Positions 49,609 to 59,045 of a stretch of 64,000 nucleotides of DNA are shown here, one piece after another. Numbering within the stretch: position 1 is the first letter of the stretch; each line of letters opens with the position of its first letter. A program made the translations under genes and the position numbers. Source of the DNA: Actinomucor elegans (taxonomy: Eukaryota; Mucoromycota; Mucoromycetes; Mucorales; Mucoraceae); the NCBI GenBank assembly GCA_026027325.1, contig JAMSLZ010000013.1:206501-270500 (forward strand), given 5' to 3'. Below the pieces are notes generated by a model. That model searched no databases. It saw only the letters and a program-made list of their open reading frames with translations, and was not told the DNA's origin.

Positions 49609-51467
49609 CCTCAAAAGGTCCATCTTGATTTGGGTGATGATACGGGTAACTACCCGCTTGATTTCGTCAGTGGTTCTTCTCCTCCGGCTCCTATCAAGCT
49701 TCTCAGTTATGCCGATGATCTTGAGGTGTTTTTGTCTTCGCCTGGTGAATGGTTGGTGCTTCTGTCTCTTCTTGAGGTCTATGGTCGTGCCTCCAACGCC
49801 AAGGTGAATCTCAGCAAGACTGTTCTGGTGTCTCTTTCTGGTGTTGCTCATCAGCCTTGGGTTGATATAGCTTCAGCTGCTGGTGTAGAGTGGCATGATT
49901 CGTCGTCTGTTGGCTCGGTGCGTTACCTTGGTTATCCGCTGTATCATACCGATGCTCAGTTGCTGCATTTCCTGGATGGTGTCAAAGTCAAGTTGGAGAG
50001 GCATGCAAACATGCTTCGTGAACGACACCTGTCTATTCGTGGTACTGGTCTGGTGGCGAATTCTCTGTTGCTCTCCAAGGTGTATCATCTTCTCCGTGTG
50101 GTTCCTGTGCCTGGCAAGTGGCTTCTGGATATCAAGGCAGTAGTGCGCAAGTATGTGGCATCGTTTTGGCCCGCGCCGTCTTGGTCTTCTTTGTGTCTTC
50201 CTCGCAAGTATGGTGGTGTTGGTCTGGTGGACATCCAAGATCAGAGCTTTGCTTTGCATCTTGTGTATGTTCAACGTCTGCTTCGTCCTCTGGTGTCTTC
50301 GGATTTTGTGTCTCCCTGGTTGGTGTTCTGCTTTCAAGCCTATTCTGGTCATTCTTCGGTTCTCCCTTGGTTGATGTATCCATCTCGATTCAAGCCTCGG
50401 TTGAATAGTATTCCAACCCTGGATCATCTAACCAAGCTTCTGGTTCGGCTGCCTCCTCTGGTGGTGCATTCTTCTTGGTCTTCTCGGTGGTTTCTGGATC
50501 TTCCTTTGTGCTGTGTGGTGTCTTCTGTTCCTGGTGTTGATCATGATCTGTCTCCTGGTTTTGTTCCTTCGTCTGTTGCTCCCAAGTATCTCATGTCTGA
50601 CATATTCCACTGGAATATTCACTCTGGTACCCTGTTCTCCAATAAGGCTCTGCCAAGTTCCAGCCATGTCAAGTCGGTCTATTATGGTTTAAGTCCTCCT
50701 TTTGGTCCTGTTTCTCTGGCTCTCCCTCCGGTGATCAGGTCAAAAGTGGCTTTCACTTACGATGAACAGCGTGCTCTTCCTGTGTCTCGTTCTGGTGCTT
50801 CTTCCTGGATGCCATCGACCCGTCATTGGACTGTTCCTTCTGGTCCCTCTTCGGTGGTATCTGTGGTCAAACTCCCTCTTGGTGTCTTGCGTCGCTTCTG
50901 GCACGCTGATCACTCTGTTGTTTCCACTCGTCCTGGTCCTCCTTTGGCTGTGGCTTCTCACTTGCTTTTGCGTCCTTTCTTTTGGCGTTTGTTTTGGTCT
51001 CTTCCCATGGTGGCCAAGGCTTTCACTCCCTGGTGGCGCCTGCTTCACGACAAGATTGGCTATCGTTCTCGGGTGAATCGCTGGTCTCCTCAGCAATTTC
51101 CCTCTCCATTCTGTGTTCTCTGCGGTGCCACGGAAGATTTGTACCACTTTGCGGTCGGTTGTCCACGTAAATCTGATTTCTGGCGTCAAGCTCTTGCTTT
51201 TCTCTCCTTAGACAAAGACTTTCCATCTGATGCAAACGTTTGGGCTGCTCTGGTCTCACTAAGTGGCCTCGATTGTAAACCGCTTGATGTGGATGTGCTT
51301 TCCATTTTGGGTTCGATCTTCTATACCCTATGGGCTGCACATTGGCGATGTGTTATTCATGATGATACTTGGTCCTCAGCTCCTTCAAGACAGATAACAG
51401 CCTTGTTATCACCACTTTCTTAGATAGTAGAACTCCTGATGAGTCTACTAGCACAACATTAGATTAG
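49609..51467 (+). pseudogene. LINE copy I ORF2, 5'-truncated and frameshifted
   Basis: ORF2 from PQKVHLDLGDDTG, just before the YADD motif, through the thumb-like region and the terminal CCHC (CVLCGATEDLYH). Near 51380 a 13-bp deletion between short TCCTCA repeats removes TGGGTCCTCAATT relative to copy G. The frame shifts there and stops at 51423 instead of 51467. Endonuclease and most RT fingers are absent. Residual similarity is closest to copy B (GCPRKSDFW, SLDKDFPSDANVW). Confidence 0.88.
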
Positions 51468-51541
51468 TAATTTGTAACTTAGCTTTGTAATACCACTTTA
51501 AGATCAATAAATTACATTTAATACAAAAAAAAAAAAAAAAA
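49609..51541 (+). mobile_element. LINE copy I, 3' half only
   Basis: Starts abruptly in mid-ORF2 (CCTCAAAAGGTCC) at the right end of CACTA copy 1. It continues to the LINE 3' UTR and a 17-nt poly(A) (51525-51541), which joins copy J. Same strand as H. H and I could be the two sides of one LINE that lost about 2.4 kb, or two different LINEs. Confidence 0.88.
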
Positions 51542-51612
51542 GGGTTTTTTGTCGCTGGTTTCGTATTCGTATTCTACTCGTCGCTGCGCTTCTGGTGGTA
51601 TAATTATTTTTG

Positions 51613-51666
51613 CACATCTCCAACTTTTTGCACATCTCCAACTTTTTGCACATCTCCAACTTTTTG
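51613..51666 (+). repeat. Triplicated 18-bp unit in LINE J leader
   Basis: CACATCTCCAACTTTTTG occurs three times in tandem. Other leaders have one unit. Eighteen is a multiple of three, so the open frame upstream of ORF1 is kept, giving repeated HISNFL. Confidence 0.9.
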
Positions 51667-51759
51667 CACATTTCGCTCGATCTTGACATCTCAATTCGCC
51701 AATTTCGACATCTTAAAAACTTTTTCTCACAATCTCGCCAATTTCAAGAAATCTGGCAC

Positions 51760-53226
51760 ATGACTGAAAATTCTGCCGTGTCCTGGACGACTGTTGTTGC
51801 CCGTGGTGCCTCCAAGAAGGTTCCATTGACTCCTGGTCGGCGTAATGTCGACAATGCTGCTGTTCCTCTTATTGGTGAGGTCATCTTTGAAGATGATGAC
51901 CTCAAGTCCGAACTTTTGGTGCGCAAAGCCGCTGCTCTGGTGGAGCAGGCGCTTTGCTCAAGTTCTGTTCTGTTCTCCTTCCCTGGGAAGCTGTTTGGTG
52001 ACCGCACTGGTGCCTATAAGGTCATAGAAGAACAAATTGGTACTAATGTGGATTTTAGACACATTAGTTCCATGCGCGCTAATGCTGGTGGTGACCTTCT
52101 TGTTGAAGCCAATTTTGACGCTAAGGATGATGCTACCAAGGCCGTTAATGATGGTGTTGTTGTCAATGGTGTGGTGTACAAGGCCGTATCGACTTCTGCT
52201 GCTTCTGGCTCTGGCTCTTCTGTGGGTAGTAATCTGACCCATGTTCAGTTTAATTTGGTATGTTGTACTCCGAACAGAGCTACCTTTTTGGTGGACATGT
52301 TGGATTCTTTGGCCTTCTATGGTAAGGTATACCAGTTGAAGAAGTATACCCACAAAGGCTATTTCGAGGGCAAGATGTCGGTGCTCATTGATACGTCGGT
52401 AGGCATGGAAGGTGAGGATGGTGAGGTGGTTCCTCCTCAGCCTTTGACAAGAATGCTGTACCTGAGTGCTTGGGACATGTTTGCCCCTGCCCAGTTCAAG
52501 AATGCGCCCCCTGTTTGTCACTTTTGTCGTTTGTCAGGACATGTTCGTAAGGACTGTCCTGAGTTGGCTAAGCGTACGTGTTTCTCTTGTCGCGAGAAAG
52601 GCCATACGGCTAGGTTCTGCAAGGTCAAGAAGCAAGCAGTGAAGTCTTTCGAGGCTGAACTGGACGATTATGTGGCTTTGTCTGGTGCAAAGAAATCTGG
52701 CCTTGACCCTACGCCAAAAGATGATGTTGTAGTTGTTGAAGAGGCTCCTATTGAACTGGTTGAGCAGGAGGGCGATTCTGAGCCCTTGGTTGGTGTCTCT
52801 GGTGGTATCTCTGGTGTCTCTGGTGTTGCCTCTGGTGTTGCTGGTGGTGTCTCTGGTGTCTCTGGTGTTGCCTCTGGTGTTGCTGGTGGTGTCTCTGGTG
52901 GTGTTCCTGGTGATGACTCAATCATTGAAGTCATGGAGCTCGATGGTGAGGGTGATCCTCTGCTCTCTGGCGAGAGAGTAGAGTACGATCCCAACAGTCC
53001 TACTGGTGCTCGAGCTTCCAAGTTTGCTGACTACGAGGTTGCTTCAACTATGAAGGTTGATACGGTGCAAGAGATGATGGATTTAAGCAAAGTCAAGGTC
53101 AAAACTCAAAACAAGATTGACTTTCTTAAAAAGAACATTGTGAATGTGGCGAAGACCAAGGCTTCTGCTTCTGCTATCAAGACGTCCAAGTCTTCCAAGT
53201 CTTCTTCTTCTGCCCATAGGGTATAA
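51760..53226 (+). CDS. LINE copy J ORF1: CCHC RNA-binding protein
   Basis: A 488-aa ORF1 close to copy G. Knuckles CHFCRLSGHVRKDC and CFSCREKGHTARFC, the GVSGVSGVASGVAGG repeat region and the basic tail are all present. The ATG at 51760 is chosen by agreement with all copies. The frame is also open 50 codons further upstream to an ATG at 51610, through the 18-bp repeats, so an N-terminally extended form is possible but less likely. It ends GTATAATG, overlapping the ORF2 start. Confidence 0.9.
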   Translation: MTENSAVSWTTVVARGASKKVPLTPGRRNVDNAAVPLIGEVIFEDDDLKSELLVRKAAALVEQALCSSSVLFSFPGKLFGDRTGAYKVIEEQIGTNVDFRHISSMRANAGGDLLVEANFDAKDDATKAVNDGVVVNGVVYKAVSTSAASGSGSSVGSNLTHVQFNLVCCTPNRATFLVDMLDSLAFYGKVYQLKKYTHKGYFEGKMSVLIDTSVGMEGEDGEVVPPQPLTRMLYLSAWDMFAPAQFKNAPPVCHFCRLSGHVRKDCPELAKRTCFSCREKGHTARFCKVKKQAVKSFEAELDDYVALSGAKKSGLDPTPKDDVVVVEEAPIELVEQEGDSEPLVGVSGGISGVSGVASGVAGGVSGVSGVASGVAGGVSGGVPGDDSIIEVMELDGEGDPLLSGERVEYDPNSPTGARASKFADYEVASTMKVDTVQEMMDLSKVKVKTQNKIDFLKKNIVNVAKTKASASAIKTSKSSKSSSSAHRV

Positions 53227-53883
53227 TGCTAGGTCAAAGCATTCGATTGGGTTCCTTAAATGTGCGTAGCATTTTTATGGAGTCCCAAAAAACAACACAA
53301 AAGGAGTTCGCTTCTTACCTACGCGCTCGTTCTCTTGGTGTGGATATCCTTTGCTTGCAAGAGGTATCTCACTTCTATTCTCAATCTTCTCTCACTGATC
53401 ATCAAATCCGCTCTTTCTCTTTCTTCTTTCCTCGCTGTCCCTTTGTGGTGTCCAAACATTGTGCCATTGTCTGCCTCAAGCCTGGTCTTTCTTTGGATGC
53501 TACTCAAGTTCTCCTGGATGAGCGTTGTGTTGTGGCTACTGTCAAGGATGCCCAGCATAATGTCTTGTGTCGTGTGGCCAATATCTATGCACCGGCACAG
53601 TCTTCGGACCGTCCACTGTTTATACAATCTTTTCTCTCTCTTGCTTTGTGGTCTGAGGTGTCCAACACGCCTTGGATGTTGGTAGGTGACTTCAACATTC
53701 ATCTGCACTCTTCTGCCGAGACAAGTCTTTCCTCTGTGGCTCCGCTGTATGATTGGCTTCGTCTCCACTTTAACAACTGTTTCCCGGACGGTCCTATTAC
53801 TTTTCCTAGGGCTGGTACTACTATTGATTATATCTTTGGTCATACTTCGCTGGTGACTCGGTTGGTGAATGGTCAAGTCCATT

Positions 53884-54104
53884 GAAGAACATTTAGTATT
53901 ACAGAAATATGTTCAAAATAGTACAATATATAAAAAAATTAGGAAATAATAGATTTTTTTGAATACAAATAATAATATAAATAAATTTTATTCTAAAATA
54001 GAACAAGTAACCAACATTTTATTTATGGATAAAAAGGCAACATTATATTTATGCCTTGATTTTTTAGGAAAGTTAAAAATATTAAGTAGTTGTAAATGTT
54101 TATC
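53884..54104 (+). repeat. Left 221-bp direct terminal repeat
   Basis: Identical by eye to 56167-56387. It contains a frame from 54024 that continues past the repeat to 54237 and ends in a Thr/Ser/Trp pattern (KTTSLASNSWHD) faintly like Merlin-type zinc ribbons. That resemblance is weak. Confidence 0.9.
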
Positions 54105-54259
54105 TTGTCCTATTTTTAGACTTCCATTGCGTTTAATCACATTGAGAAATCTAAAAACAACTTCCTTGGCATCTAATTCTTGGCATGATATTTTGGAAAA
54201 TATAAAAGTATCTATAATATTTGAGAATTATTTTTAAAATAACATCAATATTATATTTA

Positions 54260-54628
54260 ATGGAAAAAATCTATTATTATGCTGTGGTTTTAACTCTAAA
54301 TCCTGAAAAAAAAGATGTCAAGAATAAATCATCCGAAATATTAAACAAGAAAATACTGCAATGGGTTGGAAATATAAAAAATATTGATAAAATTTTATAT
54401 AGTGGTCCTTTCTATGATGTTGGTGAAAACAATACAAATATCCATGCCAATTTAGTGATAAAAACAATTTTAGATGATAACGAAAAAGTTAGAAATGAAT
54501 ATTTCAAATCCTGGTGTTTAAGAAAAGGATATGTTAGTATTAAAGAAATTTATAATTTTAAATCATGGTTAGATTATGCAAAAAGAAATCATAAGTTCTT
54601 GGAAAATATAGAAAATATTAAAAATTGA
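54260..54628 (+). CDS. Small protein, possible Rep/HUH-like domain
   Basis: A 122-aa intronless protein with an ATG at 54260. It begins with a hydrophobic strand (YYYAVVLTLNPEKK). A Gly-containing stretch (SGPFYDVGENNTNIHANLVIK) follows, with one His in a strand-like setting. It ends SIKEIYNFKSWLDYAKRNHK. The order TLNP, h-H-x-x-L and Y-x-x-K is like motifs I, II and III of Rep-type HUH endonucleases, with Tyr of DYAK as the possible nucleophile. This is pattern recognition only, and the usual two His are not both present. PIF/Harbinger elements have a second, Myb-like gene, but no Myb repeat is visible here. It may alternatively be an unrelated DNA-binding helper. Confidence 0.5.
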   Translation: MEKIYYYAVVLTLNPEKKDVKNKSSEILNKKILQWVGNIKNIDKILYSGPFYDVGENNTNIHANLVIKTILDDNEKVRNEYFKSWCLRKGYVSIKEIYNFKSWLDYAKRNHKFLENIENIKN

Positions 54629-54718
54629 ATTTTCATATATAAATAAAAGTTTATTAAATATAGAAAATATTAAAAATTGAATTTCTCTTTATATAAAAAT
54701 ACATCATTTTATTTGTTT

Positions 54719-56155
54719 ATGAACACTCATATAGACTTATTAATTGAAAATGAATACAGAAATATTTACAATAGGTATTGGAAATTTATGAAAAATGAAT
54801 ATATATATAAAGTTGAATTGAAATATCATAGATCTAAAATAACGAGTATACCAAATATTGATAGAATTAAAAAAAATATATATATTAAATTAGGAAGTAT
54901 TGCTCCATTTGTATTTTTGACAGATTTATGTAACAATATAAAACTACCAGGTCCATATATAACAGCAGATAAAGTATTGATATTATTAGAACATTTATTA
55001 AATGGAAAATCTATAAATGAAATGGAAATGTATATTCCATCTACTAGTTTTTATAAATTATATCAATCATTATATATAAATAATTATGATTTATTGGAAA
55101 AATGGATAAATAATAAATTAGAAAAATGTTTTTCTACACATACATTGAGATTACTTTGTGCTAAGAAATTTAATCCAATGATGTTAGATAATGTAACATT
55201 ACTAATTGATGGTCACCATAATCGTATAACATATCAAGATATTAATCTAGATAAAAAAGAGTTATTCTCGTATAAATTAAAAAGAAATGGATTAAATACA
55301 CAATTTATTATAGATATTAATAGAATATGTGTTTATATATCTGATTCCTTACCTTGTAGAAATAATACTGATGATAAAATGCTTTTAGACATAAATATCA
55401 ATAAGTTTTATAATGAAATAGATTGTATATGTTTTGATGGATTATATGAAAACACAGTAAAAGAATTTATAGAAAAATTTAGTAATATTGGATTTAATAT
55501 ATCCTTGAAAAATTTTTGCTATCCTATAAAAAAAGATAAAGGAGTTGAATTAACCATAGATGAAAAAAAATTCAATGAAGAATTAGGTGGATTAAGGTCA
55601 AAAATAGAAAAATATTTTGCAGAATTAGGTAGTATTTTTAAAAGATTTAGTGGACAAAATAAGATTAGAATAACAGATAATAAGACATATAATATACAGC
55701 TAAAATTAGCAATAGTATTACTGAACATAAAATATTTTACAGAGTTATTTGGAATTGAAGAAAATGCCCATTACAACAAATGGCTAAATGATAATTTTGA
55801 TTATTATTATAAAAATAATATTGAAATGAATAAAGAAGTAACATTAAAAACACAATATAAAATAGAAAATATCGTTGATATAAAATCATTACAAAATCAA
55901 TTTTTAAATAATTTAAATATAAATGAAGTGAATATAGATATTATGGATCAAATGGAGGAAGATATCACTAGTAATAATGATCAAAATATATATGAAATAC
56001 AATATATAATTAAACACAAAAAAGTAAAGAACTTATATGAATATTTTGTAAAATGGAAAAAGTATGGTAAAGAACATAATTCATGGGTAAAAGAAAAAGA
56101 TTTTACATCACATGATACTATTTTGAATTATTGGAAATCAATAGAAAATAATTAA
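54719..56155 (+). CDS. DDE transposase with C-terminal chromodomain
   Basis: A 478-aa protein starting at the ATG at 54719 (the frame is open a little upstream but has no earlier ATG). The catalytic domain shows D164 in TLLIDGHHNRI, D240 in CICFDGLYENT, and E297 in NEELGGLRSKIEKYFAELG, the R..IE..F..LG pattern typical of DDE_4 (HARBI1-like) transposases. The last 55 residues form a chromodomain: YEIQYIIKHK, EYFVKWKKYGKEHNSW, and a helix TILNYWKSIE. The three aromatic cage positions (Y of YEIQ, W of VKW, Y of KKYG) are kept, so binding to methylated histone tails is plausible. Codon use is extremely AT-rich. The frame is intact, so recent activity is possible. Confidence 0.8.
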   Translation: MNTHIDLLIENEYRNIYNRYWKFMKNEYIYKVELKYHRSKITSIPNIDRIKKNIYIKLGSIAPFVFLTDLCNNIKLPGPYITADKVLILLEHLLNGKSINEMEMYIPSTSFYKLYQSLYINNYDLLEKWINNKLEKCFSTHTLRLLCAKKFNPMMLDNVTLLIDGHHNRITYQDINLDKKELFSYKLKRNGLNTQFIIDINRICVYISDSLPCRNNTDDKMLLDININKFYNEIDCICFDGLYENTVKEFIEKFSNIGFNISLKNFCYPIKKDKGVELTIDEKKFNEELGGLRSKIEKYFAELGSIFKRFSGQNKIRITDNKTYNIQLKLAIVLLNIKYFTELFGIEENAHYNKWLNDNFDYYYKNNIEMNKEVTLKTQYKIENIVDIKSLQNQFLNNLNINEVNIDIMDQMEEDITSNNDQNIYEIQYIIKHKKVKNLYEYFVKWKKYGKEHNSWVKEKDFTSHDTILNYWKSIENN

Positions 56156-56166
56156 TCAATTAATAA

Positions 56167-56387
56167 GAAGAACATTTAGTATTACAGAAATATGTTCAAA
56201 ATAGTACAATATATAAAAAAATTAGGAAATAATAGATTTTTTTGAATACAAATAATAATATAAATAAATTTTATTCTAAAATAGAACAAGTAACCAACAT
56301 TTTATTTATGGATAAAAAGGCAACATTATATTTATGCCTTGATTTTTTAGGAAAGTTAAAAATATTAAGTAGTTGTAAATGTTTATC
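56167..56387 (+). repeat. Right 221-bp direct terminal repeat
   Basis: The second copy of the terminal repeat, beginning 11 bases after the DDE-chromodomain stop and ending at the ATT duplication, after which LINE J ORF2 resumes. Confidence 0.9.
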
Positions 56388-57019
56388 ATTATGTTCCTGG
56401 TGTGTGGACCGATCACTGTCTTCTGACAATCGATCTGCAGCCTGCTTGTGCTCGTATTGGTCCTGGCTGTTGGCGCTTTAATCCCACTCTGCTGGAGGAT
56501 TCAGAGTTTCTCCTATTGCTGGACAAGACGGTGTCTCTCTTTTTCGAATCTTCTGGTGGTGATGGTGACAATGCTAGCTCTGGTGGTAAGGGTGAACCTT
56601 TGAGGGTCCAATCTCAATGGGAATCTTTCAAGTTGTTGCTCAAGTGCTGTGCGCAAAAGTACGCTTGGGGTGCTAAGGCTCGATTCAAGAACAAGGTTGC
56701 TGCTTTACAACAGGAACGTATGAAGGCTGTTTCCTCTTCTGTCTCAGGTATTATGGCTAGTGATGCTATACCGTCAATTCAACCTAGTGATGATTCACTT
56801 CCTCTTCAGGTGGTGCATGAGCTAGAGAAATTGATTGATGGTCAGATTCAGAAAGAAACACGCCAGAATATGCTTCGCTCTGCCACGCGTTGGCATGAAC
56901 TGGGTGAACGTAACAACAAGTATTTCTATCGTGTCATCAAGGATCGCCAGTCTCAACAGACAATCCAGTCCTTGAAGTGCTCTACTACTGGTGAGGTCTT
57001 GGTGGAAGCGGCTGATATA

Positions 57020-57742
57020 CAGTGGGTGAAAAAACTGTTCACGTGTTTTGTATTTTTACATATTTTTATAGGGCTTTCGACCCCAAATGGATATACGGCT
57101 ATGAAAAACTATCATTAGAATGCTTAAGTAAAGTGCTATCATGCCAATATATTCATTGATATGTCAGGGTAATACAGAATGTTACACAGCTGATTGAATA
57201 TAGGGCATACACGTGAACAGTTTTTTCCTCACCGGCGCCAAACGTAATATAACATAACAATGGTGCTGTAAATCCATTATTGTTGATCCGAAATGATCCG
57301 AATATACCAAGCAATGATATAAGGTACTGTAAAGTATAAAAGAACCAATATTCGTTCGGTTATATGTTATTTTTCAGGCCTTACAACTATACTCTTCATT
57401 ATACATCAGATATGACTCATTCTCTATCTATCGACACCCAAATGGACATGAAAGCTCTTCTTATTAAAGGAACACCCTACTCAGTGATTGCAAAAAGGTT
57501 TGGCGTCTCTGCTGGAGTTGTATCTAAGTACAACAAGAGATGGTTCCCAGATGGTCAACGTGCTACTGGTGGTAGACCCGCTATTGTGGACGATACAAGC
57601 AAGGCTTTAGTTAGACGGAAGATACTATTTGGTAGGCTTTTGACAGCCCAAGATGCCTACAAAGAGTTTTTGTCACTTGGTTACTATTTGTCATACAAAA
57701 CAGCCACAAATATTTTGAGATCAATGGGATTCCATGCAGTAA
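57020..57742 (+). mobile_element. Tc1/mariner-like element, truncated by CACTA copy 2
   Basis: Inserted after TA in ORF2 of LINE J (57018-57019). It starts CAGTGGGTGAAAAAACTGTT, and an inverted, imperfect copy of this 26-bp end lies inside at 57210-57235. The transposase N-terminus follows. The element is cut at 57742 by the CACTA terminus, and its other end would lie beyond the CACTA copy, outside the window. Confidence 0.75.
57412..57742 (+). pseudogene. Tc1/mariner-like transposase, N-terminal part
   Basis: About 110 residues from the ATG at 57412. A first helix-turn-helix (ALLIKGTPYSVIAKRF, then SAGVVSKYNKRW) is followed by a GGRPAI hinge and a second helix-turn-helix region (LTAQDAYKEFLSLGYYLSYKT, ATNILRSMGFHAV). 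This paired arrangement is typical of Tc1-type DNA-binding domains. The catalytic DDE/D part is absent because CACTA copy 2 begins at 57743. The frame then stops at 57840 in foreign sequence. The remainder of the gene may lie on the far side of the CACTA element. Confidence 0.8.
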
Positions 57743-59045
57743 CACTATGGCGAAAATATTGTCGGTTTTTTGCCCAAAAGTTGATAATATTAGGGGTAAA
57801 ATCGACTATAGTTCTGCTAATAATTATTGTCAATTTCTAGGCAGTGTTTTTTCGGCGGTTGATAATATTAGTGACTCTTATTCGATAATATTATGGGTAA
57901 ATACTATAATATTAAGGGTTTTCCTTCAATATTATTATGGGTAAATTGTATAATAGTAGTGGTTTCCAGTCAATAATAGTATGGATTAATCCCTCCATAT
58001 TGATGATTTATAATCAATATTATTATTAGTTTTCTATCATATATTCACAATACACTACTAATAATATTATAGTCATTTTGGTTATTCAGATAATAATTTA
58101 ATTGCTATTTTTTTTATTTATATAATATATAACTTCAACAGATATTACTCTAATACACACTAGCCTTCAATAGCTGAATATACAATAACCAGCTTTCTAT
58201 CACACACGAACAGTATTTAACTTACCTTATTGTCATACAAGTATAAAAGAATTTATGTCCCACTGGCAAGTAACAGGTAAATGAATTAAGCAAATAACTG
58301 TATAAATAATGTCAGTTATCGTTGATGAAACAATATTTTAAGAGTATATTTGAACTAACCTTTAGAAGAATGGCCCACGCTTGTATAATAGCATATTTTA
58401 ATCATCTTTTCCTAAAGTAAGTAATGATTAGATTCTTGAATGAAACTCGCTATTGCTACAGACTTACCAACACTATATCAGACACAATCAATTATAATTC
58501 ACTGGGCTACAGTTTTAATAGTCTTCGTCTTGTATATATACACAACTAAATCTATTATAACAGTATTAGATTAATATACAAAGAAATTAATGGATTAGTA
58601 ATCATTGCACTTACTTAATGGTTATTAGCTTTAAAACTAATAGTAAAGGTTCAAAAGCTATATGGCATTACTGGCTATAAGTATTACTGAAGTGGTATAA
58701 GTATTTAAGAATACAAGTCAGTATAAGAATATAAGCAGTATGAATGACGACGTATTTATAGATAATTACGACATTAAGAACGAGGGAAATATTCGAAAGC
58801 TTGGAAAAAAAAACACAATTACAAGCTGACATTGAGGTTAATTCCTATTATACAGAAGCTTCAGTTAAAGTGTTGTGCGCAATAAGAGTGACAAATGTCA
58901 AGAAACCTTACGTTTAATGTGCCAATTTAGCAAACGAAAAAAAAGAAAGAAACTCAAGATTGGTGTAAAAAAGTTTTTCTTAATACTGAAAAGCCGCAGA
59001 AAAATGCTACGTCAGCTACTTAAACCAATAAAAAAACGTCTATAT
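57743..59045. promoter_or_regulatory. Left subterminal region of CACTA copy 2
   Basis: Same as 42231-43533: AT-rich, with short ATAATATTATGGGTA-type motifs near the end and no gene recognised. Confidence 0.55.

Larger units (their letters stand above)
53884..56387 (+). mobile_element. DNA transposon with 221-bp direct terminal repeats, DDE-chromodomain protein
   Basis: A 2,504-bp very AT-rich insertion in ORF2 of LINE J, flanked by ATT (or CATT) direct duplications. Its ends are identical 221-bp direct repeats (53884-54104, 56167-56387). Each repeat begins GAAGAACATTTA and ends TAAATGTTTATC, a weak inverted pair (10 of 12 matching). Inside are a small protein (54260-54628) and a DDE transposase with a chromodomain (54719-56155). 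A 3-bp duplication and the DDE_4-like motif set suggest a relative of PIF/Harbinger. Long direct repeats are not usual for that group. Confidence 0.78.
51542..57019 (+). mobile_element. LINE copy J, interrupted
   Basis: Plus-strand LINE starting GGGTTTTTTGTCG in the leader, directly after the poly(A) of I. ORF1 (51760-53226) is intact. ORF2 starts at 53226, is split by the direct-repeat element 53884-56387, resumes at 56388, and is cut at 57019 by a Tc1/mariner-like element. The start lies within the GTCTGGTTTTTTG motif that is the junction point in copies A, B and C. A 35-bp block of the normal leader is missing soon after. Confidence 0.9.
53226..57019 (+). pseudogene. LINE copy J ORF2, interrupted and truncated
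   Basis: The endonuclease part runs from 53226 to 53883 (about 219 residues, to VNGQVH). It is followed by the 2.5-kb insertion 53884-56387. ORF2 then resumes at 56388-57019 (YVPGVWTDHC to EVLVEAADI), before the RT domain, and is cut by the Tc1/mariner-like element at a TA. The ATT flanking the first insertion is duplicated (53881-53883, 56388-56390). No RT core remains in the window. The gene is dead. Confidence 0.9.

Noticed and set aside
41024..51541. Copies H and I as one LINE simply split by CACTA copy 1
   Set aside because: About 2.4 kb of LINE between the two flanks is missing and there is no target duplication, so a simple split is not supported. They are listed separately.
51610..51759. 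Upstream ATG as the true ORF1 start in LINE J
   Set aside because: Other copies, including intact D, have an in-frame stop in this interval. All share the ATG before TENSAVSW.
53884..56387. LTR retrotransposon
   Set aside because: Direct terminal repeats suggested it, but there is no gag, protease, RT or primer-binding site. The long protein is a DDE transposase with a chromodomain, and the element is too short.
57020..57235. A 216-bp MITE with 26-bp inverted ends
   Set aside because: There is no TA at the inner end, and a Tc1-type transposase frame follows. The inner copy is better explained as a subterminal repeat of a larger element.
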